Assembly: GCF_963583255.1 (NCBI RefSeq)
Contig: NC_084807.1
Coordinates: 23,089,572-23,153,571, forward strand
DNA length: 64,000 nucleotides
Direction: 5' to 3'
Origin: Pyrus communis
Lineage: Eukaryota > Streptophyta > Magnoliopsida > Rosales > Rosaceae
Part shown: piece by piece, positions 23,093 through 34,974 of the stretch
How positions within the stretch are numbered: position 1 is the first letter of the stretch
How the letters are laid out: the number at the start of each line of letters is the position of its first letter
Made by a program: the position numbers and the translations under genes
The notes under the pieces: generated by a model
The model's input: only the letters and a program-made list of their open reading frames with translations
Database searches by the model: none
Told to the model about the DNA's origin: nothing

Positions 23093-24323
23093 TTATGATT
23101 TTTATTTACTGCTAAATTATGTTGAATTTTCTTGATGTAAGCTAACTGTTAAGATGAATTTGATCTTTTTATTACACTTTCAAAACCTGAAAATAACAAA
23201 CCCTAAAACGAATTATCTATTTGGTCATATTATCACATAGATGATAGAAAAAATTTATCAGACAGTTAGAATGGATGTAATATCACCCTTGTTCTTTTTA
23301 TCTCTCGTCTCTTATTATCACGTAAAGAAAAAATATGCCATAAACAAGTTCTCATAAAATTTCATTTGCTTTTGTTGCTTGACATGAATCCTAAGCTAGG
23401 TTACATATATTGTTTGGGACTCATAACATCTCAAAAGGCTCAAGGTAGAATCAAGTGCAATGCATAGAGAAGCATCTCTAGCTGTCGAGAAATTGAAATG
23501 TTAACTTTTGGCTTTGGGTTGATGATACATGCCAACTCATCTTTGGCACTTGACCAGGGACAAAACTAGCCGTTGTTGTAAGATTCAAACATCCTTGTAT
23601 CATACCCCATGTTCTTTTGGCAAAGATGGAATATGATATGATTTTTATATTGATGATATTGCCGCATTGTTACATTGTAGTGTTGTGTTGTGATTTTTTT
23701 TTTTGAAATATTTATTTATAACATCATTCAGATCGTCCACTTACAGTACAATGCGTATAAAATAGTAACACCATATATAACGATGTTAATCTCACACTCA
23801 CCAATTTCTGTTACATAATCTCTAATCATATATCTCTACTAATTAATAAAACATTCATTGTCAATCAAAATTTTAAAAAATTACCAGTTTAATCTTCTAA
23901 TTAAAACAGAACATGAATAAGAAATACAGGGTAAATATGTAATTTCATACAATCAAATTTTACTATTTTTTTTTTCTTCAAAGCCTCACATACTTATAAT
24001 CCTAACATATCTCTAATTAAAATTAAAAAATTAAAAAAAAAAAACTTCATACTTCTACATTCTCTATCACTCTCTTCCTCTCTCCTTCTATTTTAAAAAC
24101 AAAATAAAAAAATTTCTCATATACTTTATATATACTCATATACTAATGGTTAATTATATAAAGATTTGAGTGGCGTGTTTGATGATGGGTGGTCAAAAAC
24201 AGATGTCATACTTGACCAGGACCAGAAGCTTTGGCATCCGATACCTCATCGTCATCCATCGACCATCTTTGATTCCACGCGTTTCAATCTCAGAGTGAGC
24301 AAAGCATCTCCAAAACTTCGATG

Positions 24324-24507
24324 TTCCAACTGGAAAAGGATCTTCTCCGGAATACTTTTACTAAATTCATTCATCTGAGTTATTAAAATTTGATTTAACG
24401 ATTAAAATTATTATAATTTATAAAATAATTTTATTTTTATAACTCTTGATCAAATTTTAATAATTCGAAAGATGGGTTTGAAGAAAAGTATCCTTCATTC
24501 CAACTGG
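24324..24507. mobile_element. MITE-like fold-back with 10-bp flanking repeat
   Basis: TTCCAACTGG is present at 24324-24333 and 24498-24507. Between them is a 164-bp AT-rich fold-back whose halves pair around TTATTAAAATTTGAT and ATCAAATTTTAATAA, with end motifs GGATCTTCTCC and GAAGAAAAGTATCC. The 9-10-bp duplication suggests a Mutator-type MITE. Confidence 0.65.
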
Positions 24508-24903
24508 GAACACGATAGAAACCTTTTGACCTACACTTGCCCGTGTAGATACCGTGTTGGATTTCCATTGGCTGCCCAGAAAAGTAATTGTCTAAAAGAT
24601 GGGGCCGCGACAAAAATAAATTACTGGAATTGCGCACATTGATTTTGTTGTCATTTTACTTTTCTTCTTTTGTTGTCAGGAAAGCAATAAAGTGTTGTGT
24701 GTTCCGAGTATGTTCACGCGGTTTCTAGTTTGTAACGTTGTAGACTAACGAGAGGCTGATGGTGAGGGCTAAAATGTCCAAGAACACACAGGTCGGCACG
24801 CATTTAACACACGAGGCACTTACTCTTACTATTTTTCTGCAAGGTACCAAGAAACAGAGTTCCAATAATTTTTTTGTCAAGTTAGATATTTTTTACTACA
24901 TTG

Positions 24904-24961
24904 AAAACTAGTACATGTATTAAAAATTAAAAAAAAAAAAAAAAAAAAAAAAACTAGTACA
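24904..24961 (+). mobile_element. Micro-retroposon: poly(A) insert with 12-bp target duplication
   Basis: AAAACTAGTACA at 24904-24915 and 24950-24961 flanks TGTATTAAAAATT and a long A-run (34 bases in total). Same outline as the other micro-insertions. Confidence 0.55.
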
Positions 24962-26567
24962 AGGCCCCAAATAAAAAAAACCATGTAAACAATTCCAAAT
25001 AAAGTAAAAGGTCAAAGCAAAAAGCTTAGGCTGCAAAAACAAGAGACTAACACAAGCTTAGGCTCAAAGGCTGCAAAAACAAATAACAAAAAAACCTAAT
25101 CTCCACCAGCATAAATCACACTGTCGCCGCCGTCACATTCTCAGAGGAAGCCAAACTCCGAACCTGAGAGAGTAGACACCATATTCAAGTCTCAATCACG
25201 AACTCCTACAAATATATACAAACAAAATATCTTATGTGTAGAGAGTGGGGCTAAAGGGGTATTTTACATACCAAACACTTGGCCTCGATGGGGATCCGGC
25301 ATGCCAATTGGGGGAAGGAAAATGGATATGATATCCAACTTCTTATCGAAGCACACTGATTCAAGCACATGGTGGGACAGGGATGAAGTATCACAGCTAG
25401 GGAGAAGGGAGCAAGGAAAATTAAAAGACATAAGGTAGTGAAAGCAGGCAAAAAAGGGCAGATAAGGGGCATGAAGCCTGAATATGAGACAAGTTCAGGG
25501 ATAGTTGAGATCCAGCTTACGAAAAACTGAGATAAAATTCAAGAGACAACCGAGAATGGAAACGAAGGAAGGAAACTAGAAAGGGGGAAGGAATAGGAGG
25601 TGGATGCAAGGAGGGGGGAAGGGGCAGAGGAGATGAGAAGAGAGGAAAAGGAGGAAAGGCCAAAGAAGAGACGAGGGAAGGAGAAGGAAAGGGAGGAGTA
25701 GCGGGCTGCCATCTAACCCGAGCAAGAGCAAGAGGCAGCGGCTGAAACTTCAAACTAGGGGGGTGCTTATGAATTTAGAATTTGGAGTTCACATAGAGAG
25801 AAACCGCGTAACTGCAGCCCACTTCGCCTTGTTTTCTTGTTTAAGAGAGTTTATATTTAGGGTTTCATAATTTTGTAGCCCGATTTGGATCGTCAGCCCA
25901 GCTGCTTAATATAATAGCTAACGGGATTGATTGGGTTTAGTCCAATGCTGCCTTTGACAAATAAGAGCGACATGGATTTTGCTTAAACGAATAGAATTAC
26001 AATAATGCTCAAGAAATACTAAACTTTGATTAACCTTAAGTTTAAGCTTATAATACAAGGTAGTTACATACTTATACACTCTAATTAGTCGTCTTCATTC
26101 TTTTTAAAGAGCATGAACAAATGGCTGACATGCAAACTATTCAGCTTGTTTTGGGGTAGCGCGTGATTATAGTAAACTTGGTGTGTATGACACCACATAA
26201 ATTACATGCACACAATTTATGTCTTAGAAGGAGTTTAAACCTTGTACATATTTGAATGACAAGGCATTTGCCTCTTTTCAAATGGAACATTAGTGTAAAA
26301 CTCTAGCTTGGTTTTTTCTTTGTTTTTGGAAGTCACTGCTTTACATATAGTTTTGATTGTTTGTGTGTATCTTCTATTTTGTCTAGCTCTGTAATAATTT
26401 TTTAAGCAGTGTCTTTTTTTTAATGTAGTTTTTGTTTCTGACAATCACATTTGGAGTGAGTTCTATAATAATTTGTGATCCCCTGTGACTTGTTATGGAT
26501 GAGTTAACGACTTCTTCTTGATGTATATTTGTAAATCTCCAAATAATAAAAAATGCCAAAACATTCC

Positions 26568-26619
26568 CTAGATAAAGTAATTTTTTTTTTTTTTTTTGAA
26601 GAACTAGATAAAGTAATTT
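26568..26619 (-). mobile_element. Micro-retroposon: poly(T) insert with 16-bp target duplication
   Basis: CTAGATAAAGTAATTT occurs at 26568-26583 and 26604-26619, around 20 bases of T-run plus GAAGAA. The sister region near 18200-18235 has no such insert. Confidence 0.68.
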
Positions 26620-26954
26620 GGTATATTTTTATTCTAATGGTTAAATTATAGTCCTTTTTCTATGTGTTATATATAAAATAGGTTATACTAAATCATGTCC
26701 ATTAATTATTAATATTTTATAGGCTTACATGAGTGAATTAATAACAAAGTCATAGTGCGGTCAGTCAAATAAAAAAATTATACTCTTAGTCTTGATTTGG
26801 AGAAAAATCTATAACGAGTCACAAAGAATTCGCTATCTTCTATTGGCAATAGTCTCATCACATGAGTAATACTTGATAAATACACATGACAAAATAGATA
26901 TGGATTGCATCATAATCCTTCTGACTACTCAGACTCTCTCACCTGATTATTAAG

Positions 26955-28233
26955 ATGTTGCGCCGGCGCAGTCCTCTATGCTACCAGCACATACTAATGT
27001 CTGACTCGGAGACAATCAGATAATTTAAGCGAACACTTTAACGCTCAAACCTCATTGGGGAAACGATTGGGAAAACAAATTGGAAGGAAAGGTTGTAGAA
27101 GTAAGAGGAAAAGTAATGAAAAAGAGCAAAGGACGAATGGTGCTACAAAAGCATTGAAGGAAGATCCAGGTTCGGAAATGTTAATTATAATTTGATATCT
27201 AATATATGTGCACACTTCCTTGATGTATACACAATATTGAAGGTAATAATTTTTGCACTTTTTTTTTTCTTTGGTACATTTTTTTTTATTTTTATCTCTA
27301 CATCCTTCTTTGATTTATTTAATTTAAATATAAAAAATTAACATCAGGTGGAGAGGAGAAAGAGACGGTAAAATTCACTTCCTTATCATGAATTTTCGTA
27401 CTCTTAGCTTTGGATTTTAACTCGTGATTTATGGATTTTTAATTGTAAACTCAAACACTAGGTATACCAAGAAAACAATATTATTAAAAATAAAATAAAA
27501 AACAATGATTTTCATCTCTAATCTATCAAAATAGTCAACTTTAGAGATACCTTTGTCTTGAAGCTAATCCCCTTGACAATATATTCTCTTTAGTTCTCCC
27601 AATTTTTTATATTTGATTTAGTAAATAAATATATAAGAGCTATTTTTTTCTTTAACTCTACAACAAAATGTATTGATCTGAGGCTATCACTTATAGGAAA
27701 AATGCAAAAGGGAAATCCAATTTGATAAACCAAAATATTTTGATATTAAATATCAAAACACAAGCATTACATGCATGTTGCTTGTGCAACAGTTTTTTTA
27801 TTTTTTATTTTAAAATGTTCTCCATTTACATGAAACAAGAAGAAAGATTTTGTGATACAGAAGTTGTAGTGAAGATGGCAAGAGATTATCAAGAACTGAT
27901 AAAGAAGATTCCAGTCCCCATGACTCGCCAGAAAGACGCCATCTTCGTCAGTTGGCTTGCGCTAGCAAATTCTATGAAGCAATTTTACGGGCAACCGTTG
28001 CACTACCTCACTCATGTTCTTGTAAAGATCAGTCGAGAATTGGCACCGTGGATGAAGAGAAGCCAATGGGCAGCATTATTCATCCTAGGAGAGCTGAATC
28101 TACCATTTGGGATGTTGAAAAAGTCCACAGGCGTTGCACTTCTCACACAAATTTGGCTAACCTCTGGCTTTCTGACCCGGGGTACCATGCTTTTGTTCAT
28201 GAAGTTGTCCCCTCGTCTAAATCGGTTGCATGA
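26955..28233 (+). pseudogene. RDM1-like gene (RNA-directed DNA methylation 1 family), frameshifted
   Basis: Exon 1 is 26955-27169 (donor CCAG|GTTCGG); exon 2 is 27861-28233 (acceptor GATACAG). The splice joins in phase. Exon 2 reads RDYQELIKKIPVPMTR, then MKQFYGQPLHYLT. After a frame change at about 28021-28027 it reads DQSRIG, SIIHPRRAESTIW, then WLSDPGYHAFV. This order matches plant RDM1, the small protein of the DRD1-DMS3-RDM1 complex that links Pol V and AGO4 in RNA-directed DNA methylation. The frame change fits a net loss of a few bases (3n+1), removing the residues before DQS. A second shift, about 2 bp, lies in exon 1 near 27018 compared with the copy at 19005. It is probably a duplicate pseudogene with a functional RDM1 elsewhere. 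Confidence 0.78.
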
Positions 28234-28262
28234 AATTTGATTGCCTTTTGAAATAATGCTCA

Positions 28263-29549
28263 GTATTGCTCAAGGTTCTAAAAAACGTTAGGCGCTAGTC
28301 GGGCGGCGAGCTAGCGCCTATCGCCTAGGCGGACGCCTAGGCAGATTTAGGTAAATTTCTTGTATATCTTGTAAATAAGTGCATATTGACACTTACAAAA
28401 AATTATACTCGTATGATATCCATGGATAAGATAATAAAATAATGATAAAATGCAAAAAAAAGTATCCAACAAGTCTAAAATTTAAAAACACATTAAGCAT
28501 ATATTTCATATAACCATAGTAAGTAGTATTGTAGGATGACACGCGAGAAAAATATACTTGGGAAAAAGAATGAAAAGAAACACAAAACAGCCACCTTGAA
28601 GAATCGAACTCGCGATCTGAAAACTGATGAAGACAAGCTGACCAACACGTACAAGGCCACACTTGTGCAAATCAACAGCTACAATATAAGTTATTGTAGT
28701 AGCTTCATTTGACATTTGAAAAACCCTAGCTGTTACACCCACTCTCATTTCAGCTTTGATGACCTCGAGCCCAAAGCCCAAACGGCTCTCCCTCTCTCTA
28801 ATTCAGATCATTGCTCCTCGGGTAGCATGGAGGCTTAGGATGCACACACGTGTCATGCATCCCTCATTTTCTGATTAAATTGAGAAACCCTAGGTCTCTA
28901 TCTCATTTCTAATTAAATTCAAAGGCTATTTTTGTGTTGATAAGTGAATGTTTTTATTGTGAACTACAGATATTAGATCTAAAGAAAAAACAAGAAAACC
29001 AGGTCCAACTTTTAAAGGAGAAACAAAAAAGTGATGAAGCGGCTGCAAGCTGAAATTCAATATATCAAATCGTAGAAGGTTGGTTCTATTTTTCATACAT
29101 CAGGCAGTTACAAGCCTTGCTTCTAACTTGGTCTGAGGCTTATTGGGAGACATCTCCCAAGAAAATCAGAAGCTTCTTGCTTTCTAGAAACCGAAATAAG
29201 TCTCTCATTTATCTCCACCCTCTCTCACATCAACACAAACCTCATATCTGAGCCCAGCTCACCTATTTCAGCCATCACGGTTTGTTGATGTAGAAAGGTA
29301 AAACGCATCGATCTCTTCTTTGCTCATTAATTTCTTGTTTCCAACGTACTCCAAGTTCACAACTTAGACTTATATAGGATTTTTTTTTAATTTCAAAAAA
29401 AAAAAAAAAAAAAAAAACAGCCTAGCACCGCCTAGCCCGCCTAGAGCCCAGCCGATTTATCCAACTGATTTGCAAGAAAACGCCTCGAGTCACCACTGCC
29501 TAGCACCTAGGCGGCCGCCTAAGCCCTTTTTTAGAACACTGGTATTGCT
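28263..29549. mobile_element. hAT-type DNA transposon, non-autonomous, 1.27 kb
   Basis: The element runs 28271-29541. The ends are CAAGGTTCTAAAAAACG and, on the opposite strand, CAGTGTTCTAAAAAAGG. A perfect 8-bp target duplication GTATTGCT lies at 28263-28270 and 29542-29549; both features are typical of hAT. Both subterminal regions are packed with GCCTAGGCG-like motifs, the sort of repeated site hAT transposases bind. The interior has only short frames (for example 28506-28781, -) and no transposase or dimerisation domain. It landed about 40 bp after the stop of the RDM1-like pseudogene. Confidence 0.9.
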
Positions 29550-29787
29550 ATGTTCATTTTTTTAGGGTTCTTTAGATATAGATCCTTACAACTCTTATTT
29601 CCTAAATAAAAACCCACATAGTTACAAACATCAAAATAAAACCCAAATTTGATGCCAAGTAGAGAAGTTATTAACCTATTATTACAAAATATTTACAACT
29701 TGTACCACAATATTCAAAATAAATCAATAAATGTAATTACTCACCTTAATTACAATGAACAAATAGTTATTGCACATATTATTACCC

Positions 29788-29789
<2 letters not shown>

Positions 29790-29829
<40 letters not shown>
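29790..29829. repeat. (AT)n microsatellite
   Basis: About 20 uninterrupted AT dinucleotides. Confidence 0.95.
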
Positions 29830-29834
<5 letters not shown>

Positions 29835-29934
29835 ACTATATGTTCAAACATATTAACTAATTAATCTACCTATATGTAAATTTATGATGAGTAATAACGC
29901 ATATTTTGTAGGTAATATATTTTCCATGTATTAT

Positions 29935-31735
29935 TACACATATTTGGCACATTTTATTATTATAAGATATATGTACAAATAATAGGTAAACTAATTTTGA
30001 ATCAAAATAAAAGTGCTTTATTTGTAAGTAAATTAATTTTGATTTACATTTATTGGGTAAATTATTTTTCTTTTTTTTTTAAGCAATCTAACATTTTAAA
30101 TTTTGAAATCTAACATCTTTTTCGACTAAAGAAAAAACATTTTAAAAGTTGAATAGTAGGTGCACTAAATCAAATATGACTTTAGCCCTTAAAACTTAAT
30201 TTTCTCCACATAAAACCCGACATAAGTTTTTTACTTGAATAAAACCCATTGCTAAGATTCCACATCAGTAAATTCATTAATTATGTTTGACTTTATACAT
30301 TTAAAAAAATTATGCCTAAAATACCCCTATTTGAATGCTTGATGTACACAACTTGTAAAGGAGAGTGAATGAATTTACAAAAATAAAAAAATAATAAATT
30401 CATTGCCTAATATATAATAAAAATAAAACTTGCCTAATATATGTAATAACACATGCTTAGTTTAGTCAATTAAATTATATATTACATATAAATGTAGGTA
30501 AATTATTTCACACACACATATATAACAAAAAAAAAAAAACATGCATGCTATATGTAAAAATTTAAGCAAAATAATTTACCTATAACAAAAATGTTATTTG
30601 ATTCAGTGCACCTACTATTCAACTTTTAAAATGTTTTTCCTTAGTCGAAAAAGATGTTAGATTTCAAAATTTAAAATGTTAGATTGCTTAAAAAAAAAAA
30701 CCAAAATAATTTACCCAATAAATGTAAATCAAAATTAATTTACTTACAAATAAAGCAATTTTATTTTGATTCAAAATTAGTTACCTATTATTTGTACATA
30801 TATCTTATAATAAAAAATGTGCCAAATATGTGTAATAATACATGGCACATTTTATTATTATAAGATATAAGTACAAATAATAGGTAAACTAATTTTGACT
30901 CAAAATAAAATTGCTTTATTTGTAAGTAAATTAATTTTGATTTACATTTATTTGGTAAATTATTTTTCTTTTTTTTAAACAATCTAACATTTTAAATTTT
31001 GAAATCTAACATCTTTTTCGACTAAAGAAAAAACATTTTAAAAGTTGAACATGGCACATTTTATTATTATAAGATATATGTACAAATAATAGGTAACTAA
31101 TTTTGAATCAAAATAAAATTGCTTTATTTGTAAGTAAATTAATTTTGATTTACATTTATTGGGTAAATTATTTTGGTTTTTTTTTTAAGCAATCTAACAT
31201 TTTAAATTTTGAAATCTAACATCTTTTTTCAACTAAAGAAAAAACATTTTAAAAGTTGAATAGTAGGTGCACTGAATCAAATAACATTTTTTATAGGTAA
31301 ATTATTTTGCTTGAATTTTTACATAAAGCATGCATGTTTTTTTTTTTTTGTTATATATGTGTGTGTGAAATAATTTACCTACATTTATATGTAAAATATA
31401 ATTTAATTGACTAAACTAAGCATGTGTTATTACATATATTAGGCAAGTTTTATTTTTATTATATATTAGGCAATGAATTTTTTATTTTTTTTATTTTTGT
31501 AAAATCATTCACTCTCCTTTTCAATTCGTATGGAATTAATTGTGTACATCAAACATTCAAATAGGGGTATTTTAGGCATCAAAAATTTTTAAATGTATAA
31601 AGTCAAACATAATTAATGAATTTACTGATGTGGAATCTTGTCAATGAGTTTTATTCAAGTAAAAAACTTATGTCGGATTTTATGTAGAGAAAATTAAGTT
31701 TTAAGGGTTAAGGTCATATTTTCAATTTTTTTTTT
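29935..31735. repeat. Nested inverted/direct repeat, arms about 665 bp
   Basis: 30170-30835 is the reverse complement of about 31049-31735, with high identity to the very ends (outer motif CCCTTAAAACTTAATTTTCT). The inner 210-230 bp of the arm (with GTACAAATAATAGGTAA and AAGCAATCTAACATTTTAAA) also exists as extra forward copies at 29940-30170 and 30841-31048. The order is forward, inverted long arm, forward, forward long arm. No protein frame is seen. It looks like a fold-back transposon that grew by internal duplication or by nested insertion of relatives. Target duplications are not clear. Confidence 0.82.
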
Positions 31736-31816
31736 AACAACTAAAAACATTACAAAAACGATCCTCTTCTGATCTTATTAGTTTTAGTTATATATGTTCG
31801 AAACTGATTTCCATAA

Positions 31817-31972
31817 GAACTTGTTGGTTGTGCAATATATGCATGATTTTTCCTAATAATTACATGAACTTGTTGGTTGTGCAATATATGCATGATATGC
31901 ATGATTTTTCCTAATAATTACATGAACTTGTTGGTTGTGCAATATATGCATGATTTTTCCTAATAATTACAT
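31817..31972. repeat. Three-copy tandem repeat, 49-58-bp period
   Basis: Units begin GAACTTGTTGGTTGTGCAAT at 31817, 31866 and 31924 and end CCTAATAATTACAT. The middle unit has an extra 9-bp duplication of GCATGATAT. Confidence 0.9.
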
Positions 31973-32879
31973 GTTGGGGCAATGCCATTTTGTGTTTCTT
32001 TGCCAATGCGTATCGTAGATAACATGTAACTAATTATTCCTTCAAATATGTGGGTAACTAAAATAGTTGTGTAGTCTCGATGTGCCACTTAATACGGTGT
32101 AGTAGTGGTATTTTCATTCACTTCGAGAAATCTTAAATTTAACTTTTATAAATGACAAGTCTGTTACCAAATTATTCTGACAAGTGCATTGTATGAATTA
32201 GTTTAATCTCACACTTCTAAAGATGAATAAATCGTTGTATTAAAAAGAAAAAAAGTCTTGATGTGATAAACAGCAGGCACAACTAGAGGCTTATCCAAAT
32301 TATTTTGTTAAAAAAATATTTTGTTAAGGGAAAAAGAAATTTGTATTCATCCCCTTTTTCCTTTTTCTTTTTAGGAAAAAAATATGTATTTGTTTGATTT
32401 ATTACGGTGTCATTTAGTTGTATCATCTCTCTATAAAGATAGATAAGAATGACATATGTTTGTTACATTATTGGAAAAAAAAATTTAGATTTTCATATTT
32501 ACTTGTCTTATATGGGAAGGGAAGTGTTATTGGCACTCCAAAAATCTCATTCTACACTCCTCACAAGTGTATTTTTCTTTCCAAATATAGAAAATTTGAA
32601 ATGCAGAATGAGATTTTTGAAGTGCCAATAACAATTCCATATGAAAAACTCATTAAATGACCATTCTATTGCATGCGTTTTGGGGTGTCTTTGGCGTGAA
32701 AGGAAACAGGTGAAAAGTGAGGTGCGCTGCTAGAGTAACGTTTATGTCGACTGCTATTGTAACGGACATGCATGGTCTACATCAATTTATTTATTAAATA
32801 TTTACAACCGATTTTGTCCATATATGGAAATGGTGTTATCTAAATTTTGGATTCGTAATTATCTCTAATTTTGCACAAC
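31973..32879. other. Intergenic, one MITE, no gene seen
   Basis: AT-rich sequence between the tandem repeat and the P/Q array. Apart from the fold-back at 32521-32641 I see nothing. Confidence 0.45.
32521..32641. mobile_element. MITE, near-perfect fold-back
   Basis: The left half (TTATTGGCACTCCAAAAATC, then TCATTCT) is mirrored by the right half (AGAATGAGATTTTTGAAGTG, then CCAATAA). About 120 bp in all. ATATG occurs on both sides but not flush with the ends, so I do not claim a target duplication. Confidence 0.75.
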
Positions 32880-33741
32880 TGCCCGTTAAGTATAAACATA
32901 TTACCAATTTGCCCTTAATTTTCTCTATTTTCAAATAAAAACCGATATTGATCCTAGCTTCCAAAAAACACCCCTATGTTGGTTAAAGTGCCTTCTCAAA
33001 TATTTGTTCAAGTATATTCCTAATTACTTGGTAGAACCTGTATCATGAAATTTTGGTTAAGTATATTCCTAATTTTTTTGGTAGATCAGAATAGTAAACT
33101 AAGATTAACCCTAAAATAAAATTATAAATCAAACATAAAAAGAGAGTGACAACAAGTATAGATTTAAAGCGTTTCTAAAATCTATTATTTTTTTCATTTG
33201 CCTATAACCGTACAAGTACTGTTTTGGAAGTTGTAAAACGGTACAAGTGGTTAGCCGTCAAAGCCGAGTGCTTTTATAATAAAATCTTATCCAGAAGTTC
33301 CAAAACTCTAACACATGAGCGTGCTAATATTGCAGTGTGCCAAATGTATGAATTCTTTTATTTCATGTACTAACGTACGCTTGCATTACTTATACTTCTG
33401 TAGGTATGCCAATATAAAAAAGTTTGGATCTACTATTCACTCATCGCATGCCACTAAGTTAAAGCTCAAAAACACTAATGTATGCTTAATTAAAAGCTAA
33501 CATGCAAAGAACACTAAGTGATTGAATAAACATATGTGGTATGGAGTGAATATTAATTTTTTTTGCCAATATATTTTCCAACCCCATATGTAATTTTCAT
33601 ATGCATTATTCGTGGTAAATAAACACAAGCACCCATATTATGTAGGTTAAATAGAACAATATACCAAGGGCATGAACGAAATCAAACTTTTTTAAGGTAC
33701 TTAGTGGCAAAGTTGACAACGAATGCATTTACACATTTGGA

Positions 33742-33890
33742 TATAAATAGGGGATGGGGGTTGAGTAACTCAGAAGCGCACCATAAAATCTAAAAGAAGA
33801 TGTGCACCAGAGAAGTTGAAGTAGAAGATGCACCATATAAGCTGATCTGATCTTCAGCTTCAACTTCTACAGGTACGCATCTTTTATTAG
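33742..33890 (+). ncRNA. Putative TATA-driven hairpin RNA P1a (MIRNA-like)
   Basis: TATAAATAGGGG at 33742 is followed by a fold-back at about 33789-33890. The 5' arm reads AGAAGTTGAAGTAGAAGAT and the 3' arm ATCTTCAGCTTCAACTTCT. Flanks CTAAAAGAAGATG and CATCTTTTATTAG extend the stem to about 38-40 pairs with scattered mismatches and a loop of about 18 bases. Expected transcription start is about 30 bp after TATA, only some 15-20 bases before the stem. Expression is not shown by sequence. Confidence 0.4.
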
Positions 33891-33935
33891 ACCTTACAAG
33901 AAAGATGCAGCGACTTCTATTAGACACAGACGGGA

Positions 33936-34074
33936 TATAAATAGGGGAGGGGGTTGAGTTACTCAGTGAAGAACCACAACCTCTAAAAGAAGATGCACCA
34001 GAGAAGTTGAAGTTGAAGATGCACCATAAGCTTTGATCTTCAGCTTCCACTTCTTTTGGTGCATCTTTTATTAG
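33936..34074 (+). ncRNA. Putative TATA-driven hairpin RNA P1b (MIRNA-like)
   Basis: Second module right after P1a: TATAAATAGGGG at 33936 and a fold-back at 33982-34074. The arms AGATGCACCAGAGAAGTTGA and CCACTTCTTTTGGTGCATCT pair almost fully. The stem is about 38 bp and the loop about 14 bases. A relative of P1a, so the TATA-plus-stem module itself was duplicated. Confidence 0.42.
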
Positions 34075-34161
34075 ACCTATAAGAAAGGTGCAGCGACTTC
34101 TATTAGATGCAACATCTAGATGCAGCAACCACTTATAAGAAAAAGGAAGATATAGTATTTA

Positions 34162-34437
34162 GGAAGTGGAAGATGAATCATTAGAGGAGGGACAATTGAA
34201 AGAAAAAACGGTGATGGTAAAAGTAAAGATGGAGACAGCAAAAAAATGGGGGAGCTAGAAAACAGTTCGATGAAGATGATGATTTACAGAGGCCGCTGTG
34301 CTGTGAATGCTCTGGACATCTTCATCTTCATTGAACTGTTCTAGCGCACCCATATTTGTTGTCTCCCTCTGTACGTCTACCATCACAATGTCCTCTCTTA
34401 ATTCTCCCTCCTCTAATGATTCATCTTCCACTTCCAT
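34162..34437. repeat. Inverted repeat of a gene fragment, P1 (arms about 120 bp)
   Basis: The left arm (34162-34283) and right arm (34318-34437) are reverse complements with about 80% identity. Both read as an acidic peptide in their own sense: VEDESLEEG near the start, and LEQFNEDEDV on the minus strand. The spacer is about 35 bp. Same arrangement in P2 and P3. The parent gene is not recognised. Confidence 0.75.
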
Positions 34438-34696
34438 TCTAACTACTATATCTTTCTCTTTCTTATAGGGGAGGCGAGGAGGAGTGGCAGAAGCTAATGT
34501 TCTTTTCCTTATTATTTCATCAGGACATCAGAAAGTAAAGCACATGTTTTTCAGGTGATGGTTTTCATCACTTTCCTTCATTTCTTTGTTCTCTTTAGTC
34601 TTTACTCTACAGCTGCATCAATTTTTTTATTTCTTGGATATGCAGGTGCATCTGTGCACATAAAATTTGACAAACTCATTTTTCTTCTTTTTTATT

Positions 34697-34730
<34 letters not shown>

Positions 34731-34731
34731 G
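34697..34731. repeat. (CT)n microsatellite
   Basis: Interrupted CT tract inside P1. P2 and P3 carry much shorter versions at the same place. Confidence 0.9.
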
Positions 34732-34974
34732 TCTTCTTCTTTTGTGAGTTTTTCCTCCTGTACTGCCGCAGCTTTGAGATTTCCTGGTTCTTCTGGTTGC
34801 CCTCGCCCTGGATTCTTTTTGAAAAACCAGCGATCATGGACAAGCTTGCGGCGTCAGTTTGGATGCCTCAGACTTGAGCTTATTCAATCCGTAAGGATTG
34901 TAATTCTTACGGATTTAAAAATTATATTTAATGTCATTATTTTGATGTACATTCATTGTTCTAAACAAGTACTC

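Larger units (their letters stand above)
23600..26567. other. Intergenic flank with a possible degenerate gene fragment
   Basis: 24200-24330 and 24750-24810 resemble parts of the earlier unit. At 25250-25760 the composition changes to GA-rich on the + strand. The minus strand has an exon-like stretch (about 25270-25400, containing CFDKKLDIISIFLPPIGMP) and a Pro/Ser/Leu-rich frame (25517-25753). I do not recognise either, and the second looks like C/T-rich UTR translation. From 26030 the sequence is duplicated-unit DNA shared with 11360-12720 and 17800-18640. Confidence 0.35.

Noticed and set aside
27722..28240. Taking the 172-residue frame as an intact protein
   Set aside because: Its second half loses RDM1 similarity, which continues in another frame; the C-terminal half is a frameshift product and the N-terminal part is intron translation.
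31817..31972. CRISPR-like direct repeats
   Set aside because: Contiguous tandem units without unique spacers, in plant nuclear DNA.
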